Origin: Mesorhizobium sp. J428
Lineage (GTDB): Bacteria; Pseudomonadota; Alphaproteobacteria; Rhizobiales; Rhizobiaceae
Assembly: GCF_024699925.1 (NCBI RefSeq)
Contig: NZ_JAJOMX010000001.1
Span: forward strand, 4,626,001 to 4,690,000
Reading direction: 5' to 3'
Length of the DNA: 64,000 nucleotides
The notes beneath the pieces are model-generated. The model did no database searches. It saw only the letters and a list, made by a program, of their open reading frames with translations, and had not been told where the DNA came from. Positions within the stretch are counted from its first letter, which is position 1. The number at the start of each line of letters is the position of its first letter. A program made the translations under genes and the position numbers. This document shows, piece after piece, positions 28,156 to 34,758 of this stretch.

Positions 28156-28740
28156 TCAATACACCGGCGGGCTTACCACCCAGATGACGACGGCGGGCAC
28201 CGTGCCCGGGTTGCGCCAGCGGAAGGGCTTTTCGCGGAAGCGGAAGGAATCGCCCTCGCGCAGGGCGTGCCAGACGCCGTCGATCTCGATCTCGAAACGG
28301 CCCGACACCAGATAGCCGGCCTCCTCGGTGGCGCGCAGCGACGGCTTGTCGAGGGCGGCACCGGGCGCGAACTCCGAGCGCAGGATCTCGAAACTGCCGC
28401 CGAGGTCGGGCGAGAGAAGTTCCTCCACGAGGCCGGTGTCGCTCGAGCCCAGCCGGCGGCGGCCGACCGCGCGCACGATTACGCCGCGCTCGGCCTCCGG
28501 CCCATCGTCATTGGCGAAGAACAGACTGAGCGGCACGCCGTAGACCGTGGCCAGCGCACGCAGATCGGCAATCGCGGGCGAGGAGATGCCGCGCTCGACC
28601 TGGCTGACCCAGCCGAGCGAACGGCCGAGGCGGGCGGCGAGCTCCGCCAGCGTCATGCCGCGCGCCTTGCGCAGCGCCCTGAGATCCGAGGCGAGATGCC
28701 TGATCCTCGGTGGCTGGGGAGGCCGTGAAATATGGTTCAT
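28156..28740 (-). CDS. XRE-family regulator with C-terminal cupin sensor
   Basis: Regulator of about 194 aa. The HTH_3 domain lies at about 15–70 (LRALRKARGMTLAELAARLGRSLGWVSQVERG). The cupin lies at about 105–190 (RATEEAGYLVSGRFEIEIDGVWHALREGDSFRF… ending WVVSPPVY). Related proteins control catabolism of amines, polyamines and betaines. It lies 11 bases before the first dehydrogenase gene and probably regulates its own operon. The start is uncertain, since ATGs occur at 28740, 28749, 28752 and 28764 without a clear ribosome site. A dyad overlaps this region. Confidence 0.88.
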   Translation of the reverse strand: MNHISRPPQPPRIRHLASDLRALRKARGMTLAELAARLGRSLGWVSQVERGISSPAIADLRALATVYGVPLSLFFANDDGPEAERGVIVRAVGRRRLGSSDTGLVEELLSPDLGGSFEILRSEFAPGAALDKPSLRATEEAGYLVSGRFEIEIDGVWHALREGDSFRFREKPFRWRNPGTVPAVVIWVVSPPVY

Positions 28741-28742
28741 GA

Positions 28743-28769
28743 TTTTCATCATTGCCGATGGCATGAAAA
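28743..28769. promoter_or_regulatory. dyad at the 5' end of the XRE-cupin gene, candidate autoregulatory operator
   Basis: TTTTCA at 28743–28748 mirrors TGAAAA at 28764–28769, and between them TGCC-GAT-GGCA forms an inner dyad. It lies directly before the preferred ATG and 115 bases upstream of the divergent nitroreductase gene. A single regulator bound here could control both directions. Assignment to the XRE protein is inference. Confidence 0.35.
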
Positions 28770-28883
28770 AATCAAGCCGGATTTCACTGCTGGCACAGGG
28801 GTTGCGGTCGGCTGTGCCTCGTGCGAATTGCAGGGACGCCTGCCCGCCGCGAGTGGGCCGGAAACGAGTCGAAGGGCCACCCG

Positions 28884-29594
28884 ATGGCAGCACCGCAACT
28901 GAAACCGGAGTTTGTCGACGAGAGTGCGATCGTCGACGCGGCGATCATGTCGCGTAAGTCGGTGCGCGCCTTTCTCCCAGACATGGTGGACGAGCAGACG
29001 ATCCGCGACATCCTTACCGTCGCCTCGCGCGCGCCCTCCGGCACCAACATGCAGCCGTGGAAGGTCTATGTCGTCACCGGCGAGAAGCTGAAGGCGGTGT
29101 CCGAGGCCGTGCTCAACTCCGGCATCCGTGCCGAGAAGATCGCCTGGGACGAATACAAATACTATCCGGACAAGTTCTTCGAGCCGTATTACGCGCGGCG
29201 CCGCGCCGTCGGCTTCGCGCTCTATGACGCGCTCGGCATCCCCAAGCGCGACGTCAACCAGATGCGCGCCCAGCACGACCGCAACTTCGTCTTCTTCGAC
29301 GCGCCGATGGGGCTGATCTTCACCATCGACCGGCGGCTGAACCAGGGCTCGTGGATCGACCACGGCATGTTCCTGCAGTCGATCATGATCGCGGCGCGGG
29401 GCAGGGGCCTGCACACCTGCCCGCAGGCGGCGTTTGCGCCCTATCACAAGCAGATCCGGCCTGTGCTTGGCATTCCAGACGAAGAGATCCTCACCTGCGG
29501 CATGGCGATCGGCTACGAGGACACCTCGAAGCCGGAGAACAATTTCAGCACCGAACGCGCCTCGCTGGACGAGTTCGTCACCTTCGTGAAGTGA
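28884..29594 (+). CDS. nitroreductase-family FMN oxidoreductase
   Basis: 236-residue flavoenzyme of the NfsB/PnbA-like group. It begins MAAPQLKPEF, with GAAGGG seven bases upstream. Flavin-contact motifs are IMSRKSVRAFLPD, ASRAPSGTNMQPWKVYVV, FFDAPMGLIFTID, SWIDHGMFLQSIMIAARG and LTCGMAIGYEDTSKPENNF. It probably reduces nitro, quinone or enone groups with NAD(P)H. It is divergent from the XRE-cupin operon across a dyad, so it may be co-regulated, and it converges on the AraC gene at 29607. Confidence 0.9.
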   Translation: MAAPQLKPEFVDESAIVDAAIMSRKSVRAFLPDMVDEQTIRDILTVASRAPSGTNMQPWKVYVVTGEKLKAVSEAVLNSGIRAEKIAWDEYKYYPDKFFEPYYARRRAVGFALYDALGIPKRDVNQMRAQHDRNFVFFDAPMGLIFTIDRRLNQGSWIDHGMFLQSIMIAARGRGLHTCPQAAFAPYHKQIRPVLGIPDEEILTCGMAIGYEDTSKPENNFSTERASLDEFVTFVK

Positions 29595-29606
29595 AGAACG
29601 GAAGCC

Positions 29607-30503
29607 TCAGGCTTCCTCGAGTGGTCCCGGGCTGCGGCGCAGGCGCTCGATGTCGCGGCGCGGCGGGGCGCCGAACAGGCGGCTGTATTCGCGGCTGAAC
29701 TGGGACGGACTGTCATAGCCGACGCGGTGGCCAGCGGTTGCCGCATCGAGCCCGTCGCCAAGGATCAGCCGCCGCGCCTCCTGCAGCCGCAACTGCTTCT
29801 GGTAGTTGAGCGGGCTGACGCCCGTGACCTCCTTGAAGTGGAAATGCAGCGAGGACAGGCTCATGCGGGCCTCCTGCGCCAGCGCCTCGGCGCTGAAGGA
29901 GACGGCGTAGTTGCTCCTGAGCCAGGCGATGGCGCGGTTGATCTGGCGCATCCGGCTGTCGCCGATGGCGATCTGGCGCAGTTTTGCCGACTGCGGCCCG
30001 CGCAGCAGGCGATACAGGATCTCGCGCTCGGCCAGCGGCGCGAGCATCGCGATGTCGTCCGGGGAGGCGAGCAGCGAGACCAGCCGCATGAAGGCGCCGG
30101 CCAGCTCCGGCGTGGTGCGGGCGAGCGCCATGCCGCACTCGCAGCGCCGCTCCTCGGTCTCAGGCAGGCGCATGTCGAGGATGAGCTCCGCGAGCATCGC
30201 CGGATCGATGTCGAGGCGGACGCAGAGATAGGGCTCTTCTTCGGTAGCGGTGACGACTTGGCCGACGATCGGCACGTCGACCGAGACGGTGAGATAGTTG
30301 TCGGCGTCGTAGACGAAGACCTGATCGCCCATCATCACCCGCTTGCTCCCCTGCGCGATGATGCAGACCGACGGCTGGTGCACGCCGTGGAGCGGCTCCG
30401 TCGGCGCGGACTTCCTGATCAGGGTGAGGCGCGGGATCGCGGTCTGGTGGATGCCGTCTGTTGTGGCAAATCGGGCAATCTCAGAGGCAAGTGCGTTTCG
30501 CAT
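29607..30503 (-). CDS. AraC-family regulator with AraC_N domain
   Basis: 298-residue regulator. The N-terminal AraC_N (PF06719-type) domain includes HGVHQPSVCIIAQGSKRVMM and YLTVSVDVPIVGQVV. The C-terminal HTH pair includes FSAEALAQEARMSLSSLHFH and GHRVGYDSPSQFSREYSRLFG. ATG 30503 (MRNALASEIARF) is chosen; the frame extends upstream to 30683 with no family similarity. It is divergent from the small ORF/Atu4866 pair at 30723–31224, and the gap 30504–30722 shows no gene. Regulators of this type commonly activate adjacent oxidoreductase genes. Confidence 0.9.
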   Translation of the reverse strand: MRNALASEIARFATTDGIHQTAIPRLTLIRKSAPTEPLHGVHQPSVCIIAQGSKRVMMGDQVFVYDADNYLTVSVDVPIVGQVVTATEEEPYLCVRLDIDPAMLAELILDMRLPETEERRCECGMALARTTPELAGAFMRLVSLLASPDDIAMLAPLAEREILYRLLRGPQSAKLRQIAIGDSRMRQINRAIAWLRSNYAVSFSAEALAQEARMSLSSLHFHFKEVTGVSPLNYQKQLRLQEARRLILGDGLDAATAGHRVGYDSPSQFSREYSRLFGAPPRRDIERLRRSPGPLEEA

Positions 30504-30722
30504 GGGTCCGCTGCCTTTCGGTGGAACAGGCTGGTTGTACCTGTTTATATAGCATCTGAACTGACATCCAGCTAGCGACTTCGATCGCGACAGGAAAGGC
30601 TTGTCAGGCCAGACTTGGAGGATCGTGCAATCATTTGCGACGATCGGTCTACCGCCCGAGAGCCCTGTCGATGCATTTTGCACTGGCCCGATCGGGGCAG
30701 ACGCAAACGGAAGGAGCCTCCC

Positions 30723-30845
30723 ATGCAGCAGATATCCTCAAACGCATTCATCGGACGGTTCGTGGCTCCTTCCTGGGCGGTGGTTCGCGGCGCTCTTGCG
30801 GGCCTGCGCCGCCGGCGCGCTCCGCGCAGGTCGATGAATGGATAG
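30723..30845 (+). CDS. small ORF (40 aa) coupled to the Atu4866-family gene
   Basis: A 40-residue frame starting at ATG 30723, with GGAAGGAG seven bases upstream. It begins MQQISSNAFIGRFVAPSWAV, and the tail is very basic (LRRRRAPRRSMNG). Its last eight bases overlap the start of the next gene (ATG 30838), a typical coupling arrangement. It could be a real small protein or a leader whose translation opens the downstream start. No family is recognised. Confidence 0.45.
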   Translation: MQQISSNAFIGRFVAPSWAVVRGALAGLRRRRAPRRSMNG

Positions 30846-31224
30846 GTCCGATTTCTCCCGGCTGCTGCCGGGATTTGCCGTCGCGGCTGCGATGTTCGCG
30901 GTCGCGGCGCTCGCCACTCCAGAAACGATTGACGTCGACAGGTCCAATACAGGAAGCATTCTGATGCAGGCTGACAAGGTCAAACCAGCCACCCACACCT
31001 ATGCCGGCATGTGGGTCACGGCCAATCGCAACATCCGGCACGAATTGCTGCCGAACGGGCGCTATGTCGAAGCCCGCGGCAGCCGCGAAAAGGCATATCA
31101 GGGCCGCTACTGGATCATTGGCGACCATATCGAATATGTCGATGACACCGGCTTCACCGCCAATGGCGACTTCCGCGACGGCGTGCTCTACCACGCCGGG
31201 ATGGTGATGACCCGAGAGCGGTAG
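30838..31224 (+). CDS. Atu4866-domain protein
   Basis: 128-residue protein with one N-terminal hydrophobic helix (about 9–27, LLPGFAVAAAMFAVAALAT). An Atu4866-type beta domain follows (HTYAGMWVTANRNIRHELLP, GRYVEARGSREKAYQGRYW, IEYVDDTGFTANGDFRDG). The Atu4866 fold is a small beta-barrel-like domain of unknown role, common beside AraC regulators in rhizobia. Here the helix probably anchors or exports it. It starts inside the last codons of the 40-residue ORF. Confidence 0.82.
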   Translation: MDRSDFSRLLPGFAVAAAMFAVAALATPETIDVDRSNTGSILMQADKVKPATHTYAGMWVTANRNIRHELLPNGRYVEARGSREKAYQGRYWIIGDHIEYVDDTGFTANGDFRDGVLYHAGMVMTRER

Positions 31225-31235
31225 ACCGTTCGCCT

Positions 31236-31694
31236 CTAGCGTATCGCGGCCGTCAGGGCGTTCAGCCCCGCGCGCAGTCGTGCGGGGTCGTCCAGCAGCA
31301 CCTCGACTTTCCGGTGGGCCTCGATCCAGATCGGCAACGCCTCGGCGAGGCGGTCGCGTCCGGCGTCGGTCAGCGCGAGCATGCGACCGCGGCGGTCGTC
31401 CGGGTCGGCCTGCGTGGCGACCAGCCCGCGCTTCTCAAGCGTTTTCAACGCTGCAGTCAGCGTGGTGCGGTCCATGCCGAGCAGGGTGGCCACCTCGCGC
31501 ATGCGCACGGGGCCGGGCCGGTTCATCGACATCAGCATCGAGAACTGGCCGTTGGTGAGGCCAGCCGGCCGCAGCGCCTCGTCGAAGCGTCGCGCAAGGA
31601 CCCGAGCGGCGCGCTGCGCGTGCAGGCACAGGCACGTGTCGCGCACGTGCAGTGTCATGAGGATGTCAGGAGGGGCTGGCGTTGCTGTCGACAT
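31236..31694 (-). CDS. MarR-family regulator
   Basis: 152-residue winged-helix repressor. It begins MSTATPAPPDIL, followed by a cysteine-containing first helix (HVRDTCLCLHAQRAARVLARR). The HTH is REVATLLGMDRTTLTAALKTLEKRGLV and the wing is DPDDRRGRMLALTDAG. The Cys pair CLC near residue 20 could sense oxidation, as in some MarR/OhrR proteins; that is inference. The start ATG 31694 is 5 bases from a 24-base palindrome, and the divergent propeller/ThiS operon lies on the other side. Confidence 0.9.
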   Translation of the reverse strand: MSTATPAPPDILMTLHVRDTCLCLHAQRAARVLARRFDEALRPAGLTNGQFSMLMSMNRPGPVRMREVATLLGMDRTTLTAALKTLEKRGLVATQADPDDRRGRMLALTDAGRDRLAEALPIWIEAHRKVEVLLDDPARLRAGLNALTAAIR

Positions 31695-31699
31695 GGCCC

Positions 31700-31723
31700 A
31701 ATTACGTTGATACCAACATAATT
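31700..31723. promoter_or_regulatory. 24-base palindrome, probable MarR operator
   Basis: AATTACGTTG-ATAC-CAACATAATT. The two ten-base arms match at 9 of 10 positions when one is reverse-complemented. It lies between the start of the MarR gene (31694) and the divergent propeller gene (31784). MarR dimers bind palindromes of this size, so it probably controls both units. The regulator–site link is inference from symmetry and position. Confidence 0.65.
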
Positions 31724-31783
31724 GTCCAGCGCCTTCGAACGAGGCAGAATGCCCGGGCGCTGCGGAGCTGGAGGAGATTGGAC

Positions 31784-32859
31784 ATGTCGCGCGTGCTCGT
31801 TCTGGTCGGGACAAAGAAAGGCGCCTTCATCGCGGAGAGCGACGGAGAGCGCAGGCAGTGGAGCCTGCGCGGACCCTACTGCAACCACTGGCCGATCCAT
31901 CATTTCATCGCCGACCCCGCGACGGGCGCGCTGCATGGCGCGGGCGGCAATGCGTGGTTCGGGCCGGCGGTTTGGACCACGCGCGACCTCGGCGAGACCT
32001 GGACGCATTCGAGCCAGGGGCTGGCCTACGAGGCCGGGAAGGACCCGGTCGCTGCCGTGTGGAGCATCGCGCCGCGCGAGGGCGAGCTGTTCGCCGGTGT
32101 CGAGCCGGCGGGACTGTTCCGCAGCGCGGACGGCGGCGAGACATTCGAGCATCTCGAAGGATTGCAGGACCATCCGACCCGGCCTGAATGGAACCCGGGC
32201 GGGGCGGGGCTGATCCTGCATTCGATCGTGCTCGACCCGGAGCACCCGGAGCGGATCTGGATCGGCATCTCGTCGGCCGGCGTGTTCTACACCGAGGACG
32301 GCGGCAGGACCTGGGAGCCGCGCAACAAGGGCACGCGGGCGGATTTCTTCCCCGAAGGACAGAACTATCCCGAATTCGGCCAGTGCGTGCACAATCTCGT
32401 CAAGGCGCCTGGCGGCGGCGACCGGCTCTACCAGCAGAATCATTGCGGCATGTATCGTTCGGAGGACGGCGGCATCGTCTGGGAGAGCATCGAGGACGGT
32501 CTGCCGTCGAGCTTCGGCTTCCCGGCCGGCGCGCATCCGCGCGACCCCGACACGCTGTTCCTGATCCCGCTCAACGGAGCGGAGGAGGGACGCTACGTGC
32601 CCGACGCGAAGGCGGCCGTCTGGCGGACGCGCGATGGCGGGCGAACGTGGCAGGATCTGCGCGAAGGCCTGCCGCAGGAGAACGCTTATTTCGGCGTGCT
32701 GCGCCAGGCGATGACGACCGATCGACTAGAGCCGGCGGGCGTCTATTTCGGCACCGGATCGGGAACCTGTACGCCAGCGCCGACGAGGGCGAGAGCTGGA
32801 CGGCGATCGCCGACCACCTGCCGACCATCTCGTCCGTCGAGACCTATGTGATCGACTGA
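31784..32859 (+). CDS. BNR-repeat beta-propeller (sialidase-like) protein (apparent frameshift near 32760)
   Basis: Beta-propeller of about 358 aa when repaired, annotated in relatives as exo-alpha-sialidase or glycosyl hydrolase. BNR/Asp-box repeats are visible: TRDLGETWTHS, RSADGGETFEHL, TEDGGRTWEPR, RSEDGGIVWESI, RTRDGGRTWQDL and, after the shift, ASADEGESWTAI. No signal peptide is seen and the start is VLVLVGTKKGAFIAE, so it is probably cytoplasmic. ATG 31784 follows GGAGGAG. The frame breaks at GTGSG, and one missing base in the GGG run restores NLYASADEGESW… ending VETYVID. The stop overlaps the ThiS-like gene. True sialidase activity is doubtful. Confidence 0.87.
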
Positions 32860-33146
32860 TGGGCGAAGGCTCTGCCGGCAATCCGGTCATAGTGCGCCTT
32901 CAGGGCGTGATGGTTGACCTTTTCCCCGGCTCGACGCGGCGCGTCGAGATGTCGGCGCGGACGGTGGACGAGATGATCGACGAACTCGACCGCCGCTGGC
33001 CCGGCATGGCCGACCGCATCCGCGACACGCGGCCGGCGATCCGCAGGCACATGAACGTGTTCGTGGACGGCGAGCGGGCGAATCTGGACACGAAGCTGCC
33101 GCCGGGAACGGAGGTGTTCGTGTTCACGGCGATCAGCGGGGGGTGA
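32859..33146 (+). CDS. MoaD/ThiS-family ubiquitin-like protein
   Basis: 95-residue beta-grasp protein ending in the diglycine tail AISGG that is needed for adenylation and thiocarboxylation. It includes VIVRLQGVMVDLFPGSTRRVE, MIDELDRRWPGMADRI, NVFVDGERANL and LPPGTEVFVFTA. Its ATG overlaps the propeller gene stop by one base (TGATG), so the two are co-translated. It is not beside molybdopterin or thiamine genes, so it is probably a dedicated sulfur carrier or protein tag for a process involving the propeller protein. The E1-like partner is not in this window. Confidence 0.85.
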   Translation: MGEGSAGNPVIVRLQGVMVDLFPGSTRRVEMSARTVDEMIDELDRRWPGMADRIRDTRPAIRRHMNVFVDGERANLDTKLPPGTEVFVFTAISGG

Positions 33147-33271
33147 GAAGCCTCCTCTCTAGCGAGGTCATGTCATTGCAATCCACTTTGTCGTTTCCAG
33201 AAGATTGACTACTTCACCTTTCTTTGCATCATTAAAGTAAATTTTTAAAACTCTTGGGAAACGTTCAAAGT

Positions 33272-34153
33272 ATGAATTTTGCGGAGCAATATATCCAAGC
33301 CGAGCGTGTTTTGCTTGGGTCATCAAGCGGGCTGAGCGAAAAATGGCTGCAAGATCTGATTGCGAAGGATCCGAGCATCCTGGGGTTGGGCGAACTTGAG
33401 CTTCGGCAAAAAGAACGAATTCAGCCAAAAGCCGGGCGGCTTGATCTATTGCTCCAAGATGCTGATTCTAAGCGCCGCTATGAAGTCGAGATTCAGTTGG
33501 GCTCCACGGACGAAACGCACATCATTCGTACCATAGAGTATTGGGATATAGAAAGAAAACGCTATCCGCAGTATGATCACTGTGCGGTAATAATAGCTGA
33601 GGATATTACAAGTCGATTCTTAAACGTAATTTCATTGTTCAATGGTGCAATCCCTCTCATTGCAATTCAAGTCCAAGCATTTCGTGTCGGCGGTCACTTT
33701 ACGGTGATGTTTACCCGTGTTGTTGACGAGCTTTCCAGAGGTCTTGTTGACGAGGACGAGGATGCCGAGGCGCAACCCGCCGATCGAAGTTATTGGGAGA
33801 ATAGAGCATCAAAAATTACGATCGGCGCAATAGATTCGCTCTTGAATTATGCAAAAGAGATAGATGGGGTTTTGTCTCTAAGATACAATAAATACTATAT
33901 TGGCATCACTAAATCTGACCAAGCGTTTAATTTCATATCATTTAGGCCGAAGAAGAATTTCCTGAGACTTGAAGTCAAATTACCCAAGTCTCAAGATGTA
34001 GATGATCACATAGATCAAGCAGGTTTTGATGTGATGGACTACGATTCGAGATGGAGTCTATATCGTATCCGGTTAAAGCCTGATGAGGTTCAGACAAAAG
34101 CTACGGCAATTCGACACCTGATCAGGCTCGCATATGAGCGTTGGGCAGCCTAA
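33272..34153 (+). CDS. AT-rich gene with PD-(D/E)XK-like nuclease motif
   Basis: 293-residue protein of lower GC and different codon use than all neighbours. The N-terminal part has LIAKDPSILGLGELELRQKE, then the nuclease-like pair GRLDLLLQD and YEVEIQLGSTDETH (D…E-x-Q in place of E-x-K), as in NucS-like or DUF folds. The C-terminal half (WENRASKITIGAIDSLL, YYIGITKSDQAFNFISFRPK, DVMDYDSRWSLYRIRLK) resembles a DUF5655-type domain. There is no strong ribosome site; TTGACT at 33205–33210 may be a -35 element. It was probably transferred and may have a defence or repair role. The function is not established. Confidence 0.72.
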   Translation: MNFAEQYIQAERVLLGSSSGLSEKWLQDLIAKDPSILGLGELELRQKERIQPKAGRLDLLLQDADSKRRYEVEIQLGSTDETHIIRTIEYWDIERKRYPQYDHCAVIIAEDITSRFLNVISLFNGAIPLIAIQVQAFRVGGHFTVMFTRVVDELSRGLVDEDEDAEAQPADRSYWENRASKITIGAIDSLLNYAKEIDGVLSLRYNKYYIGITKSDQAFNFISFRPKKNFLRLEVKLPKSQDVDDHIDQAGFDVMDYDSRWSLYRIRLKPDEVQTKATAIRHLIRLAYERWAA

Positions 34154-34170
34154 AGCCACGCTATGATATG

Positions 34171-34758
34171 CTACCGCACCTCGTATCCGACCTCCGCCGC
34201 CGCATGGCACAGCGTTGTCCAGAACGACCGCGCGAAGGAGCGGAAGATGTAGAGGTCGAAGCTGTCGGCGCCGGTGCGCTGGATCTGGGTGAAGACGTCG
34301 TGGTGTGTGGTCGAGCGGCCGGCGTGGAGTGGGAAGGCGGGGAGCGCGAAGTCGATCGGGTAGAGCTTTGCCAGCACCCATTCGGCCCTCGGGCCGGCCA
34401 CGCGCAGCGCGGTGCGGCCGTGCGAGAGGCCGGTGACCGTGCCGAGGGCGATCGGGATCGCCTTCACAAGCTCCGCTTCGATGCCTTCGATCTGCGTCAC
34501 GACCAGAAACTTGCCCGGGGCGAAGCCGAAGGCGGCCTTGTGCTCGGTTGCGATGCCGCCGCCGGCGCCGTCCGGCAATTTCAGGCCGGTGACGGAGCGG
34601 ATGGCATCGATCACCGCCTTTTCCTCGCCCGGCCAGGCAGCGACCTGCACGATCGAGCCGGGCTTCGTTTCGGAAAGCGTCACGCCGGGCGCGCCTCCCG
34701 CGACGTTATGACGGCCGGGTTTCCAGGCGGACCCGAGAGGGGAAAGCTGCTCAACCAT
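34171..34758 (-). CDS. soxG: sarcosine oxidase gamma subunit
   Basis: 195-residue small subunit of heterotetrameric sarcosine oxidase, with a GcvT-like fold. It includes SIVQVAAWPGEEKAV, APGKFLVV, SHGRTALRVAGPRAEWVLAKLYPIDF and the typical FTQIQRTGADSFDLYIFRSFARSFW. Its start overlaps the soxA stop by 8 bases. It is the last gene of soxBDAG. The complex oxidises sarcosine to glycine, H2O2 and 5,10-methylene-tetrahydrofolate in the cytoplasm. Confidence 0.92.
   Translation of the reverse strand: MVEQLSPLGSAWKPGRHNVAGGAPGVTLSETKPGSIVQVAAWPGEEKAVIDAIRSVTGLKLPDGAGGGIATEHKAAFGFAPGKFLVVTQIEGIEAELVKAIPIALGTVTGLSHGRTALRVAGPRAEWVLAKLYPIDFALPAFPLHAGRSTTHHDVFTQIQRTGADSFDLYIFRSFARSFWTTLCHAAAEVGYEVR

Noticed and set aside
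31784..32859. True secreted sialidase
   Set aside because: BNR repeats alone are not specific; there is no signal peptide and no sialic acid gene nearby.
33168..33428. An 86-codon minus-strand frame overlapping the AT-rich nuclease-like gene
   Set aside because: It has no ribosome site or domain and is antisense to a longer frame with nuclease-like motifs.
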